Of a stretch of DNA of 64,000 nucleotides, positions 55,563-64,000 are shown piece after piece. This DNA comes from Arenibacter certesii DSM 19833 (GTDB lineage Bacteria; Bacteroidota; Bacteroidia; Flavobacteriales; Flavobacteriaceae). The stretch spans positions 1 to 64,000 of the forward strand of contig NZ_AUCB01000026.1 in the NCBI RefSeq assembly GCF_000429545.1, in the 5' to 3' direction. Under the pieces are notes generated by a model. That model worked only from the letters and a program-made list of their open reading frames with translations. It made no database searches and was not told where the DNA came from. Position numbers and translations under genes: made by a program. The first letter of the stretch is position 1, and the number at the start of each line of letters is the position of its first letter.

Positions 55563-57359
55563 TTAGTCGTTTAATTTAAGTACGGCCATAAATGCCTCCT
55601 GCGGGATTTCCACATTACCGACCTGTCTCATTCTTTTCTTACCTTTCTTCTGCTTTTCCAGTAATTTTCTTTTTCTGGAAATATCCCCACCATAACACTT
55701 GGCGGTTACGTCTTTTCTTAAAGCTTTAATAGTTTCTCTGGAAATAATTTTAGCTCCAATAGCCGCCTGTATAGGAATATCAAATTGTTGTCTTGGTATT
55801 AGCTCCCTAAGTTTCTCACACATTTTCTTGCCAATATGGGCTGCGTTATCGGCGTGTATTAATGCAGATAGAGCATCTACTGGTTGTGCGTTCAATAAGA
55901 TATCTACCTTCACTAATTTGGAAGTCCTCATTCCAATTGGAGTATAATCAAAGGATGCGTATCCTTTTGAGACTGTTTTTAACCTATCGTAAAAATCGAA
56001 CACGATTTCAGCTAAGGGCATATCAAAATTAAGTTCTACCCTATCTGTAGTTAAATACGTCTGATTGGTAATCTGACCTCTTTTGTCTATACAAAGTGAC
56101 ATTACGTTGCCCACATAGTCGGACTTAGTAATAATGGTGGCCTTAATATACGGTTCCTCTACATGGTCCAAAGTAGAAGGATCGGGAAGATCCGATGGAT
56201 TATTAACAATTACAGCTACTTCTGGATCTTTACGGGTATAAGCAAAATAACTAACGTTGGGAACCGTGGTAATTACGGTCATGTTGAACTCCCTTTCCAA
56301 TCTTTCCTGAATGATTTCCATATGAAGCATTCCTAAGAATCCACATCGAAAACCAAAACCTAGGGCTGCACTACTTTCTGGCAAAAAAACCAAGGAAGCA
56401 TCGTTAAGCTGGAGTTTTTCCATGGAAGAACGCAGATCTTCGTAATCTTCTGTGTCTACGGGATAGATACCAGCAAATACCATTGGTTTCACATCCTCAA
56501 ATCCTCCAATAGGATTTTTTGTAGGGCTTGCAGCATCAGTAATGGTGTCCCCTACTTTTACTTCCCTTGCCTCTTTTATTCCAGTGATTAGGTAACCCAC
56601 ATCCCCAGCTTTTATACTTTGTTTAGGATGTTGTACCAACTTTAAAGTCCCCACCTCATCGGCAAAGTAATCCCTATTAGTTGCAACAAATTTTATTTTT
56701 TGACCTTTTTTAATTTCACCATTTATTACTCTAAAATAAGTTTCTACGCCCCTAAACGGATTATAAACAGAATCGAATACCAAGGCCTGTAAAGATTCGT
56801 CCACATTTCCTTTTGGTGCTGGGATTCGCTCTATTATAGCAGTTAATATTTCTTCTATTCCCAAACCAGATTTAGCCGATGCGGGGATAACCTCTTCTGG
56901 CTTACAGCCCAAGAGTTCTACAATATCGTCAGTTACTTCTTCTACATTAGCACTAGGAAGATCTACCTTGTTCAATACAGGGATAATTTCCAAGTCGTTT
57001 TCTAAGGCCAAATATAGATTGGAAATGGTTTGGGCCTGTATACTCTGTGCTGCATCTACCACCAATAAAGCTCCTTCACAGGCCGCAATGGAACGGGACA
57101 CTTCATAAGAAAAGTCCACATGCCCAGGCGTATCGATCAAGTTGAGGACATATTTTTCACCCTTATAAACATAATCCATTTGAATGGCGTGGCTTTTAAT
57201 GGTAATCCCGCGTTCCCGCTCAAGATCCATACTATCCAAAAGTTGATTTTGTTTTTCTCGTTCAGTAACGGACCCAGTAAAATCCAATAACCTATCCGCT
57301 AGTGTACTTTTTCCGTGATCAATATGTGCAATAATGCAAAAGTTCCGTATGTTCTTCAT
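55563..57359 (-). CDS. lepA: Elongation factor 4 (LepA)
   Basis: A 598-residue ribosome-associated GTPase that affects back-translocation and ribosome assembly. G1 [18 protein letters not shown]2 [15 protein letters not shown]3 [15 protein letters not shown]4 VLNKVDL and the C-terminal LepA-specific domain with [20 protein letters not shown] are present. An exact -7 box lies ~100 bp upstream. The GH16 gene follows by 5 bp. Confidence 0.98.
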   Translation of the reverse strand: MKNIRNFCIIAHIDHGKSTLADRLLDFTGSVTEREKQNQLLDSMDLERERGITIKSHAIQMDYVYKGEKYVLNLIDTPGHVDFSYEVSRSIAACEGALLVVDAAQSIQAQTISNLYLALENDLEIIPVLNKVDLPSANVEEVTDDIVELLGCKPEEVIPASAKSGLGIEEILTAIIERIPAPKGNVDESLQALVFDSVYNPFRGVETYFRVINGEIKKGQKIKFVATNRDYFADEVGTLKLVQHPKQSIKAGDVGYLITGIKEAREVKVGDTITDAASPTKNPIGGFEDVKPMVFAGIYPVDTEDYEDLRSSMEKLQLNDASLVFLPESSAALGFGFRCGFLGMLHMEIIQERLEREFNMTVITTVPNVSYFAYTRKDPEVAVIVNNPSDLPDPSTLDHVEEPYIKATIITKSDYVGNVMSLCIDKRGQITNQTYLTTDRVELNFDMPLAEIVFDFYDRLKTVSKGYASFDYTPIGMRTSKLVKVDILLNAQPVDALSALIHADNAAHIGKKMCEKLRELIPRQQFDIPIQAAIGAKIISRETIKALRKDVTAKCYGGDISRKRKLLEKQKKGKKRMRQVGNVEIPQEAFMAVLKLND

Positions 57360-57671
57360 CTATGCCTAATTTACATTCGCTGAATTTGTCTCAACGTTTC
57401 ATCATCCCATTTCCCTTGGTCTGCCATTAAGATGGTGCTCCAAGACTGGAAGTCATGGCAAAGATAGACTTTATCAACGATTTTTAAATTAAAAATAATA
57501 CAGAGCTTTAGGAGGTTGTACGATCAGTATATATTACAATTCCGTATTTTTGATTCCTTCATCTATCTTTTGGACCAGTGTTGACTTTTACTACAAAAAG
57601 CAGCGTTAAGCCTTGCTGTATATAAATATAAAGTTAACTTTATTTATTTTTAACTTGGGAAACTTTGTTTC
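57360..57671. other. Intergenic region lepA to outer-membrane receptor
   Basis: This 312-bp divergent spacer contains the lepA -7 box at 57459-57466 on the minus strand. For the plus-strand gene I see only T-rich near-matches. No RNA or repeat was found. Confidence 0.45.
57459..57466 (-). promoter_or_regulatory. -7 promoter element for lepA
   Basis: TATCTTTG on the minus strand is an exact TAnnTTTG match, about 100 bp before the lepA ATG. Confidence 0.5.
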
Positions 57672-60080
57672 GTGAAAAATTATATTCTCTCTTTTCTCTT
57701 CTATCTTTTATTAAGTGTTCCTATCCGTGCACAGGAGTTTAAGGTTTCCGGTACAGTAATCCATACTGACAATTCCGAGATCTCGTTTGCAAATATTCTA
57801 TTATATACTGCGGCGGACACTAGTTTTGTGAAGGGTTCAGTAACCGATGAGATTGGATTCTTTTCCGTTGATCAAATACCTGCAGCTGCCTATCTATTAA
57901 AAGCAAGTTACATGGGAAACCATTCCCAATTTATAAAGATAGACGTGCAATCAAACATAGATATAGGGTTGGTTTCCGTAGATAGTGAGGCCCAGGCCCT
58001 TGATGAGGTGGTAGTAGTCTTTCAAAAACCTACCTTGGAACAAAAGGTAGATCGACTTGTTTTTAACATTGGGAATACGGCACTTTCAGAATCTAATATT
58101 TGGGAGGCATTAAAAAGTACCCCCAGTGTATTTATTATGAACAACGAAATAACCGTGAAGGGTGAAAAAGGGGTTCAGGTACTAATTAACGATAAGAAAG
58201 TAAATCTACCGCAAGAAGACATCCTAAACCTCTTAAATGGCACCTCTGCCAATGGAGTTCAGGCAATAGAAGTGATAACAGCTCCTCCTGCAAAATACGA
58301 TGCTGAAGGGGGCACCATGATTAATATACGCATGAATAAGAATTTGATTGCGGGCTATAATGGTGCAGTTTTCAATAGGTATACCCAAGGAAATTTCCCG
58401 CAACATACCCTGGGAACCAATCATTATTTTAAAGGGGAAAAATTAGAAACTTCTTTTAATTACAGTTTTAGCCAAAGAAAGGAACTTACCAATTATACGG
58501 ATATTACAAATTATATGGAAAATGGAGCTATCACTGATATCTGGACCTCGGACCTAGAAGTTATAGATCGCTCGAGAAGACATAATTCCAGTATTTTCTT
58601 GGATTACAAAGTAAATACCAATAATACTATCAGTTTTTCTTCCATCACCACTTTTACCCCAAAATTTGTTGGAAGAGACTATTCAGAAACAGTAATTCGC
58701 GAGACGAATGATCCCAATAGTACAGGTTTTTTTACTAAAAACGATTCAAAATTTTCTTCAGTAAATACCGCGTTTTATTTAGATTATGAAAACAAGTTAA
58801 ATGATGAGGGGGCTCTAATAGCCTTTAATGCCCACTATACTTTTTACGATTACGATAAAAATCAGGAGTTGGAAACCGATTTTTATGATGAAAGGAAAAC
58901 AATTGTGAATGAGAATGCTTTTAGTACCACAAACCAACAACGTACAGATTTGTATAGTATACAGACGGATTATAGTACCCCATTGGGAGAAAGCTTCATT
59001 TTGGAGTCGGGCTTTAAATATGCGCTTACGAGTTCTGAAAGTGATATTTCTCAACAAGGATTTAATCGGGAACAACCGGGAATAGATCCTATGGAAGATG
59101 GCCAGTTTTTATATGATGAAAATATATATGCCGCTTATACCAGTGTAGAAACCAAATGGGAGAATTGGTCCTTTAAATCGGGTTTAAGGGCAGAATATAC
59201 AAAAACCAAAGGTGATTTTAGCCTCGATAAAAATGTTATTGGAAAAGATTATTTAGAATTGTTCCCCACGGTATTTTTTCAATTTACACCCACTGAAAAG
59301 CATCGATTTGGATTAAATTATAAAAGAAGTATCATAAGGCCCGATTATAGTACCATTAATCCTTTTCAGGTTTTTCAGAGTAGTAACTCTGTAGTTGAGG
59401 GGAATGTGAACTTAAGACCTTCATTCAAAAATTCTGCTATATTTAGTTATACGTATGATAAAGATTACACCCTTGAACTGTTTTATCGATATCATAAAAA
59501 TGCTATCAGCCTATTTACTTACCAGGATAATGAGAGCAAATTATTACGTTTTATAACGGACAATTTAGATCGCGAACTGGCTTATGGTCTGGATTTCATC
59601 TACAGAAAAGAAATAGTCAAAGCTTGGGACGCCTATTTGCTGACTTCTTATTTCTATGCTTCAGAACGTTTTAATGATAGGAATACTAATAACCAAATAG
59701 ATAATAATTTGTGGACGCTATTGGTACAGTTTAAAAACAACCTTACCTTTTTAGAAGATAGATCACTTACAGCAAATCTAAATTTCACCTATGTTTCCCC
59801 AATTGTGGTGGGTAACTCCAGACAGAGGGAATATTCTGATTGGGAAATTGCCCTAAAAAAGAATATATGGAGCAAAAAAGCGAATATAAGCCTTACGGTT
59901 AGCGATATATTTAATCAGTTTAAATTACACAATACCCGGGATTATGGAGATCAATATAATATATCCTATTACAGACCAGATAGTCGCACTTTCACCTTAG
60001 GGTTTAGGTACAATTTTGGAAATATGGGTATTAGGGACAATTATAAAAATAAAGATACCGAAGAAAGGGAAAGGTTGTAG
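57672..60080 (+). CDS. Outer-membrane beta-barrel / TonB-dependent-receptor-like protein
   Basis: An 802-residue protein from a GTG start at 57672 that places a clean signal peptide (MKNYILSFLFYLLLSVPIRAQ). A carboxypeptidase-regulatory-like fold (about 22-100) precedes a plug-like region (about 115-220: LNLLNGTSANGVQAIEVITAPPAKYDAEGGTMINI-type), then a long outer-membrane barrel rich in aromatic strand ends (the OMP_b-brl_3 type). No SusD or TonB gene is adjacent, and no clear TonB box was seen. It may take up a nutrient or a metal complex; ligand unknown. An MFS gene converges on it. Confidence 0.85.
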   Translation: MKNYILSFLFYLLLSVPIRAQEFKVSGTVIHTDNSEISFANILLYTAADTSFVKGSVTDEIGFFSVDQIPAAAYLLKASYMGNHSQFIKIDVQSNIDIGLVSVDSEAQALDEVVVVFQKPTLEQKVDRLVFNIGNTALSESNIWEALKSTPSVFIMNNEITVKGEKGVQVLINDKKVNLPQEDILNLLNGTSANGVQAIEVITAPPAKYDAEGGTMINIRMNKNLIAGYNGAVFNRYTQGNFPQHTLGTNHYFKGEKLETSFNYSFSQRKELTNYTDITNYMENGAITDIWTSDLEVIDRSRRHNSSIFLDYKVNTNNTISFSSITTFTPKFVGRDYSETVIRETNDPNSTGFFTKNDSKFSSVNTAFYLDYENKLNDEGALIAFNAHYTFYDYDKNQELETDFYDERKTIVNENAFSTTNQQRTDLYSIQTDYSTPLGESFILESGFKYALTSSESDISQQGFNREQPGIDPMEDGQFLYDENIYAAYTSVETKWENWSFKSGLRAEYTKTKGDFSLDKNVIGKDYLELFPTVFFQFTPTEKHRFGLNYKRSIIRPDYSTINPFQVFQSSNSVVEGNVNLRPSFKNSAIFSYTYDKDYTLELFYRYHKNAISLFTYQDNESKLLRFITDNLDRELAYGLDFIYRKEIVKAWDAYLLTSYFYASERFNDRNTNNQIDNNLWTLLVQFKNNLTFLEDRSLTANLNFTYVSPIVVGNSRQREYSDWEIALKKNIWSKKANISLTVSDIFNQFKLHNTRDYGDQYNISYYRPDSRTFTLGFRYNFGNMGIRDNYKNKDTEERERL

Positions 60081-60147
60081 TTATCTATGCTTTAATCCTA
60101 AGGCTCCTAATTTCTGTTACGAATTTGTAATATAAAATCGCTTGGTT

Positions 60148-61362
60148 TTATTCCGATAAGTAGCGGTTTTTTGCCGAGGTCAAACCAACTACCAACAATA
60201 GTATGGCAGATACAACCAATAATGCCAATGGCACGTACCAATTGTTCGAAAGGCTAAAGAGTGCACCAAATACAGGAGGTCCACAAGCGGCTATAATGTA
60301 ACCAACGGTTTGCGACATTCCGGACAACTCTGCAGATTCTGAGGTGGTTTTAGTCCGCAACACCATAAACATCATAGCGAGGGTAAACGCCAAGCCCAAG
60401 GAAATACCGATACTGATTACCGAAGGGATAACAAAACTTGTCTTTCCGAAAATGATCCCTGCTAATCCTAACATCAGTAAAATAAAAGTAACCCAAACCA
60501 ATGAGATCTGGTCTTTCATTCTGGCGGCTAGTATAGGGCCAATAAGCATAATGGGCAACTGGGCCATTTGTATAAAGGAGAGCATCCACCCAGAGCGATC
60601 GGGAGACATTCCCCAACTTTGTAATATTGTAGGTAGCCATGCGGCCAAGCAATAGAATAATAGGGATTGAAGTCCCATAAATACAGCAATATTCCATGCC
60701 AACGAGGATTTCCATAGCGCTTTGGAGGAAGTCCTTTTGCCTTGGGCAGTAATTACCGGGGATTTTTTAACCTGAGGATACCAGATAAATAAGGATACAA
60801 CGGCCAATATCCCCCAAATACCAATAGAGCCTTGCCATCCCATACCACTAACTTGCCCTATACGAATACTAAAACCGGCAGCTAAGGCCGAAGTTAAATT
60901 CATGGAGACCAAGTACATCCCGGTAACAATACCCACTTTGTTAGGAAATGTTTTTTTTATATAGGCAGGCATCAATACGTTACCTACAGTAATGGCAGCA
61001 CCTATAAGAGCGGCACCAATAAAAAGCAAGGGAACATTCCCAACCGAACGGGTAAATAATCCCAAAGCTAAAACCATTAAAGAGTATAGCAGCAGCCTTT
61101 CCAAACCTGTTTTTCTAGCTACCCTAGGGGCAAAGGCAGATAATAGGGCAAAAGAAATTAGAGGTATAGCAGTAAGTAGGCCTACAAAGGCTGGGGAAAG
61201 ACTTAGGGAATCAGATATTTCGTTGATTACAGGGCCAACTGAAGTGATGGGAGCCCGTAGATTAGCAGCGATAAATAGGATTCCCAGTAGTATTAAAATG
61301 AGCTCTAGATTTAATCTGTTACCCCATTTATTAGCTGATCCAGCATTGGTTTGCCCTTTCAT
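60148..61362 (-). CDS. MFS transporter, CynX/NimT type
   Basis: A 404-residue 12-TM transporter. The ATG at 61362 is chosen over a TTG 11 codons upstream because that TTG lies inside an exact -7 box. LGILFIAANLRAPITSVGPVI is the CynX/NimT N-terminal signature, and the family includes cyanate and nitroimidazole transporters. The substrate is unknown. It converges on the outer-membrane receptor gene across 67 bp. Confidence 0.88.
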   Translation of the reverse strand: MKGQTNAGSANKWGNRLNLELILILLGILFIAANLRAPITSVGPVINEISDSLSLSPAFVGLLTAIPLISFALLSAFAPRVARKTGLERLLLYSLMVLALGLFTRSVGNVPLLFIGAALIGAAITVGNVLMPAYIKKTFPNKVGIVTGMYLVSMNLTSALAAGFSIRIGQVSGMGWQGSIGIWGILAVVSLFIWYPQVKKSPVITAQGKRTSSKALWKSSLAWNIAVFMGLQSLLFYCLAAWLPTILQSWGMSPDRSGWMLSFIQMAQLPIMLIGPILAARMKDQISLVWVTFILLMLGLAGIIFGKTSFVIPSVISIGISLGLAFTLAMMFMVLRTKTTSESAELSGMSQTVGYIIAACGPPVFGALFSLSNNWYVPLALLVVSAILLLVVGLTSAKNRYLSE

Positions 61363-61392
61363 GTCTAATTGATCAATAATTTTTAGATCCTG

Positions 61393-61400
61393 CAAATGTA
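61393..61400 (-). promoter_or_regulatory. -7 promoter element for MFS gene
   Basis: TACATTTG on the minus strand is an exact TAnnTTTG match 30 bp before the ATG at 61362. It overlaps the alternative TTG start and so decides the start codon. Confidence 0.6.
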
Positions 61401-61596
61401 GCCCTTATAAAATAGCAGATTAGTTAATGCTTCCTTAAAGCAGTTGAATTTTTTAATAGCCTAATAGTCTTGCCCTAGCGTATTTAAGGGCCAAATCTCA
61501 GCTCCTACTTCCAACTGCTACTGTTCACCTTAGCTGTTAATTGTCTCTGCCTACTGATTTCCAGTCCCCTAGTGTTAGAGTAGCGTTTTTTTTCTG

Positions 61597-61604
61597 TAAT
61601 TTTG
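61597..61604 (+). promoter_or_regulatory. -7 promoter element for dus gene
   Basis: TAATTTTG is an exact TAnnTTTG match 27 bp before the GTG start at 61632. Confidence 0.6.
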
Positions 61605-61631
61605 CAATCCAAAATTTAATAGACAGTCATT

Positions 61632-62630
61632 GTGCCGAAAATAGGAGACATACAATTACCGGAATTCCCTTTGTTGTTAGCGCCAATGGAGGACGTAAGC
61701 GATCCCCCATTTCGTGCCTTGTGCAAGGAACAGGGTGCAGATGTGGTGTACACAGAGTTCATATCTTCGGAAGGCCTTATTCGTGATGCTGCCAAAAGTG
61801 TCATGAAATTGGATATCTATGAAAAGGAGCGTCCCGTTGGGATTCAAATTTTTGGAGCTAACCTGGATTCCATGTTACAATCAGTAGAAATTGTTGAAAA
61901 GTCGGGTCCAGACATTATAGATATCAATTTTGGGTGTCCCGTTAAAAAAGTGGTTTGTAAAGGAGCAGGAGCTGGAATTTTAAAGGATATAGATCTTATG
62001 GTATCCTTAACCAAGGCAATGGTAGAGCATACTAAACTACCCGTAACTGTAAAGACAAGATTGGGGTGGGATCACGATTCTATCAAGATTGTTGAGGTTG
62101 CCGAAAGGTTACAAGATGTAGGTTGTAAAGCTATTTCCATTCATGGGCGAACAAGAGTTCAAATGTATAAGGGAGAAGCAGATTGGAGGCCTATTGCCGA
62201 GGTAAAGAATAACCAGCGGATGCATATTCCTGTTTTTGGGAACGGCGACGTAGATAGTCCTGAAATGGCCATGAAAATGAGGGACGAGTATGGTTTGGAT
62301 GGTGCTATGATAGGTAGGGCCAGTATTGGGTACCCATGGTTTTTTAAAGAAGTAAAGCATTATTTTAAAACAGGGACTCACGCAGCCCCTCCAACCATGG
62401 AAGAGCGTGTGGAAGCTGCTAGGCGCCACCTACAAATGGCGATTGATTGGAAGGGTGAGCAGTTAGGAGTATTTGAGACCCGTAGGCATTATACCAATTA
62501 CTTTAAGGGAATTCCTAATTTTAAGGAATTTAGGATGAAAATGGTAACTAGTGACCACTCAGAAGACGTTTTTGCTGCTTTTGATGAGGTTTTGGAAGTT
62601 TTCGGGGATTACGAGTTTGCTACTCCCTAA
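61632..62630 (+). CDS. dusB: tRNA-dihydrouridine synthase (DusB type)
   Basis: A 332-residue flavoenzyme that reduces uridine to dihydrouridine in tRNA D-loops. It starts at GTG. The FMN-barrel motifs are LLAPMEDVSDPPFRALCKEQGAD, DINFGCPVKKVVCKGAGAGIL with the catalytic Cys, VTVKTRLGWD, AISIHGRTRVQMYKGEADW and DGAMIGRASIG. A helical C-terminal domain completes it. An exact -7 box lies just upstream. Confidence 0.95.
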   Translation: MPKIGDIQLPEFPLLLAPMEDVSDPPFRALCKEQGADVVYTEFISSEGLIRDAAKSVMKLDIYEKERPVGIQIFGANLDSMLQSVEIVEKSGPDIIDINFGCPVKKVVCKGAGAGILKDIDLMVSLTKAMVEHTKLPVTVKTRLGWDHDSIKIVEVAERLQDVGCKAISIHGRTRVQMYKGEADWRPIAEVKNNQRMHIPVFGNGDVDSPEMAMKMRDEYGLDGAMIGRASIGYPWFFKEVKHYFKTGTHAAPPTMEERVEAARRHLQMAIDWKGEQLGVFETRRHYTNYFKGIPNFKEFRMKMVTSDHSEDVFAAFDEVLEVFGDYEFATP

Positions 62631-62646
62631 CCCTATTCTAAAATTA

Positions 62647-63855
62647 TTATTGAGCGATTAGTTTCTTATTGATCCTACTACTGGCGATCAATGAGGCTAT
62701 AATTCCCAATACAAAGATAGTTCCAAGAACGACCAGTACATTTATTGAATTGTATTCTACAGGATAGGCAAGAGTTGGCGTAATTTTCAACCATCCCCAC
62801 TGCAATTGGGAGACAATTAATATTGAACCTAGGAATACGCCAATAAATCCGCCCAAGCCAGTTACCAATAATCCTTGGAAGAAGTAAATTTGCCTTAACG
62901 ATTTTATGGGGGCCCCTAAATTATATAGGGTTCTGGAGTTTTGTTGCTTGTCTAAAATCATCATTATTATTGCTCCTACAACATTAAAAAGGGCAATAAT
63001 AAGTACCAATGTAAATATGAGATAGGTAGCCAAATTCTCCGTATTCAGCATCCGGTGCAAGGTGCTATTTAGTTCTATACGGTCTTTTAAGATTACATTA
63101 TCTGGAAAGATTGCGGTGATTTTATTTCGCAACTCGGTAATATCGGCATTATATTGTAGTTTAAAATTGATGCCCGATAGCTGGGTACTGTCTTTCTCCA
63201 ATAACGCCTGTACCATAGGAAGTTCTGCAAATATATATTTCCTATCTAATTCTTCTTCTATTTGATAAATTCCACTTATCACTAAGGAAGCTTCGTTATA
63301 GGAGTCTTTTAGCTGCCGTTGTCCCAATAATCCATCTCCTGGTTTTGGAACCCGTATTAGTAAAGGACTTCTAAAATTGTTGATGCTCAATCCTAAAAGG
63401 TTGACTACCCCCTGTCCGGCAACGCCCTGAAGGGCATTAACTTCCCAATCTCCATAAAAATAAGCGCTACTATCTATGGGCGTGGTTTTTAGGTAGGTGG
63501 AGTCTATTCCCTTAATATAGGCAATATGCGATTTATGATCATGGGTAAGATATACTTTTTCCTCCAATTCCTTAGAATAGGCAATTACGCCAGGAAGATC
63601 TTGTAATGCCTTGTTCTGTTCCTCTGAGATGTTAAAAAACTTTCCGGTAGCGGGCAGGGCTTTTAGGTCCGGGTCTACCATATTGGTGTAGGAAAGACTA
63701 AAGGTTTTTAATCCAGCAAAGCCCGATAAGACAATGAATAGTGCTGCCGAACCAATAACAATAACCAAAAACGTAATAAAATTGATGATATTCACCGCAT
63801 TTTGGCTGCTCTTAGAACGTAGATATCGCTTTGCGATGTATAAGGGAAAATTCAA
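62647..63855 (-). CDS. ABC transporter permease, LolC/E-FtsX-like
   Basis: A 402-residue inner-membrane protein. One N-terminal TM (about 20-45) precedes a large periplasmic MacB-like domain (about 50-265), followed by three C-terminal TMs (FtsX domain: LIFTLVLIIALFNVVGAIIMM through the end). FPLYIAKRYLRSKSSQN is the family N-terminus. The start is TTG at 63855, two bases after the rbfA stop. No ATG alternative gives this N-terminus. It resembles LolC/LolE lipoprotein-releasing permeases. The ATPase partner is not adjacent. Confidence 0.9.
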   Translation of the reverse strand: MNFPLYIAKRYLRSKSSQNAVNIINFITFLVIVIGSAALFIVLSGFAGLKTFSLSYTNMVDPDLKALPATGKFFNISEEQNKALQDLPGVIAYSKELEEKVYLTHDHKSHIAYIKGIDSTYLKTTPIDSSAYFYGDWEVNALQGVAGQGVVNLLGLSINNFRSPLLIRVPKPGDGLLGQRQLKDSYNEASLVISGIYQIEEELDRKYIFAELPMVQALLEKDSTQLSGINFKLQYNADITELRNKITAIFPDNVILKDRIELNSTLHRMLNTENLATYLIFTLVLIIALFNVVGAIIMMILDKQQNSRTLYNLGAPIKSLRQIYFFQGLLVTGLGGFIGVFLGSILIVSQLQWGWLKITPTLAYPVEYNSINVLVVLGTIFVLGIIASLIASSRINKKLIAQ

Positions 63856-63857
63856 TC

Positions 63858-64000
63858 TTAAGACTTTTTCCTTTTTTCCAATAAATCGGGATTCTTAACC
63901 GGATTTTCTTCTCCTTTTAAAGATTTTTCAATACCATCTATATATTCTAGGGAGTCGTCTAAAAAGAACAACAATTCTGGTACGCGTCTCAATTGATTTT
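63858..64000 (-). CDS. rbfA: Ribosome-binding factor A, partial (5' part beyond window)
   Basis: The last 46 codons and stop are present (63858-63998). LRRVPELLFFLDDSLEYIDGI is the conserved RbfA C-terminal block. RbfA binds 16S rRNA during 30S maturation. The permease follows by 2 bp, so they are co-transcribed. Confidence 0.88.
   Translation of the reverse strand, partial: NQLRRVPELLFFLDDSLEYIDGIEKSLKGEENPVKNPDLLEKRKKS

Noticed and set aside
61363-61395. 11-codon N-terminal extension of the MFS transporter from TTG
   Set aside because: The TTG overlaps an exact -7 promoter box, and the ATG at 61362 gives a normal transporter N-terminus.
1-64000. tRNA, rRNA, CRISPR arrays, insertion sequences
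   Set aside because: Spacers were read for GC-rich cloverleaf-like stretches, regularly spaced repeats and transposase genes. None was found, though a covariance-model search would be more sensitive for small RNAs.

Overview
The window reads as chromosome of a marine-type Flavobacteriaceae (Bacteroidota). The evidence is low GC content, type IX secretion (T9SS) cargo with both type A and type B C-terminal sorting domains, a PorP/SprF-family protein, families largely confined to this phylum (DUF4254, DUF6427, DUF4175, head-GIN) and promoters of the Bacteroidota form TAnnTTTG. Genus cannot be fixed from this sequence. I found no insertion sequences, prophage, CRISPR arrays, tRNA or rRNA.

Layout. 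1-9453 (all minus) is a cell-surface/T9SS locus. It holds a six-Ig-module protein with a type B sorting domain, a PorP/SprF-family protein carrying a coiled coil and two C-terminal SPOR-like repeats, and the first 1546 codons of a giant SprB-repeat adhesin that runs off the left edge. 9742-15525 holds glnS, a YtxH/holin-like small-protein operon, an SPFH protein and gltX. 15642-21363 is a DUF4175-ybeY-mnmG operon flanked by two perfect 16-bp parS-like palindromes. 21917-29812 carries a methyltransferase, a Skp-like lipoprotein, a secreted three-repeat T9SS type A protein, an arsenosugar-type gene set (glycosyltransferase, AhpD-like protein, radical SAM ArsS) and a TetR regulator. 29814-36640 (mostly minus) holds envelope genes (GT9, DUF4254, DUF6427), LysE, a head-GIN protein and rnr.

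Between rnr and rpiB (36641-37278) lies a 638-bp AT-rich gene-free stretch with three exact TTATCAACA boxes, near-matches and an A/T-only tract. With the two parS-like sites 16-17 kb away, it is my candidate for the chromosomal replication origin. 37279-45127 carries rpiB, an ElaA-type acetyltransferase, an NlpC/P60 lipoprotein, an oxidoreductase, a DUF5009-like membrane protein, an S41 protease and rnpA. 45364-50644 is a tight minus-strand operon (MBL hydrolase, SMP-30-like lipoprotein, S8 protease, M1 aminopeptidase). 50757-54624 has two divergent cation:proton antiporters with cytosolic RCK-type domains. 54748-64000 holds a lepA-GH16 pair, an outer-membrane beta-barrel receptor, an MFS transporter, a dihydrouridine synthase, a LolC/E-like permease and the 3' end of rbfA.

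Main points for follow-up: the oriC/parS arrangement, including one parS that encodes the C-terminus of YbeY and another that forms the core of a 38-bp terminator palindrome; and the T9SS locus with its SPOR-bearing PorP/SprF protein and truncated giant adhesin.
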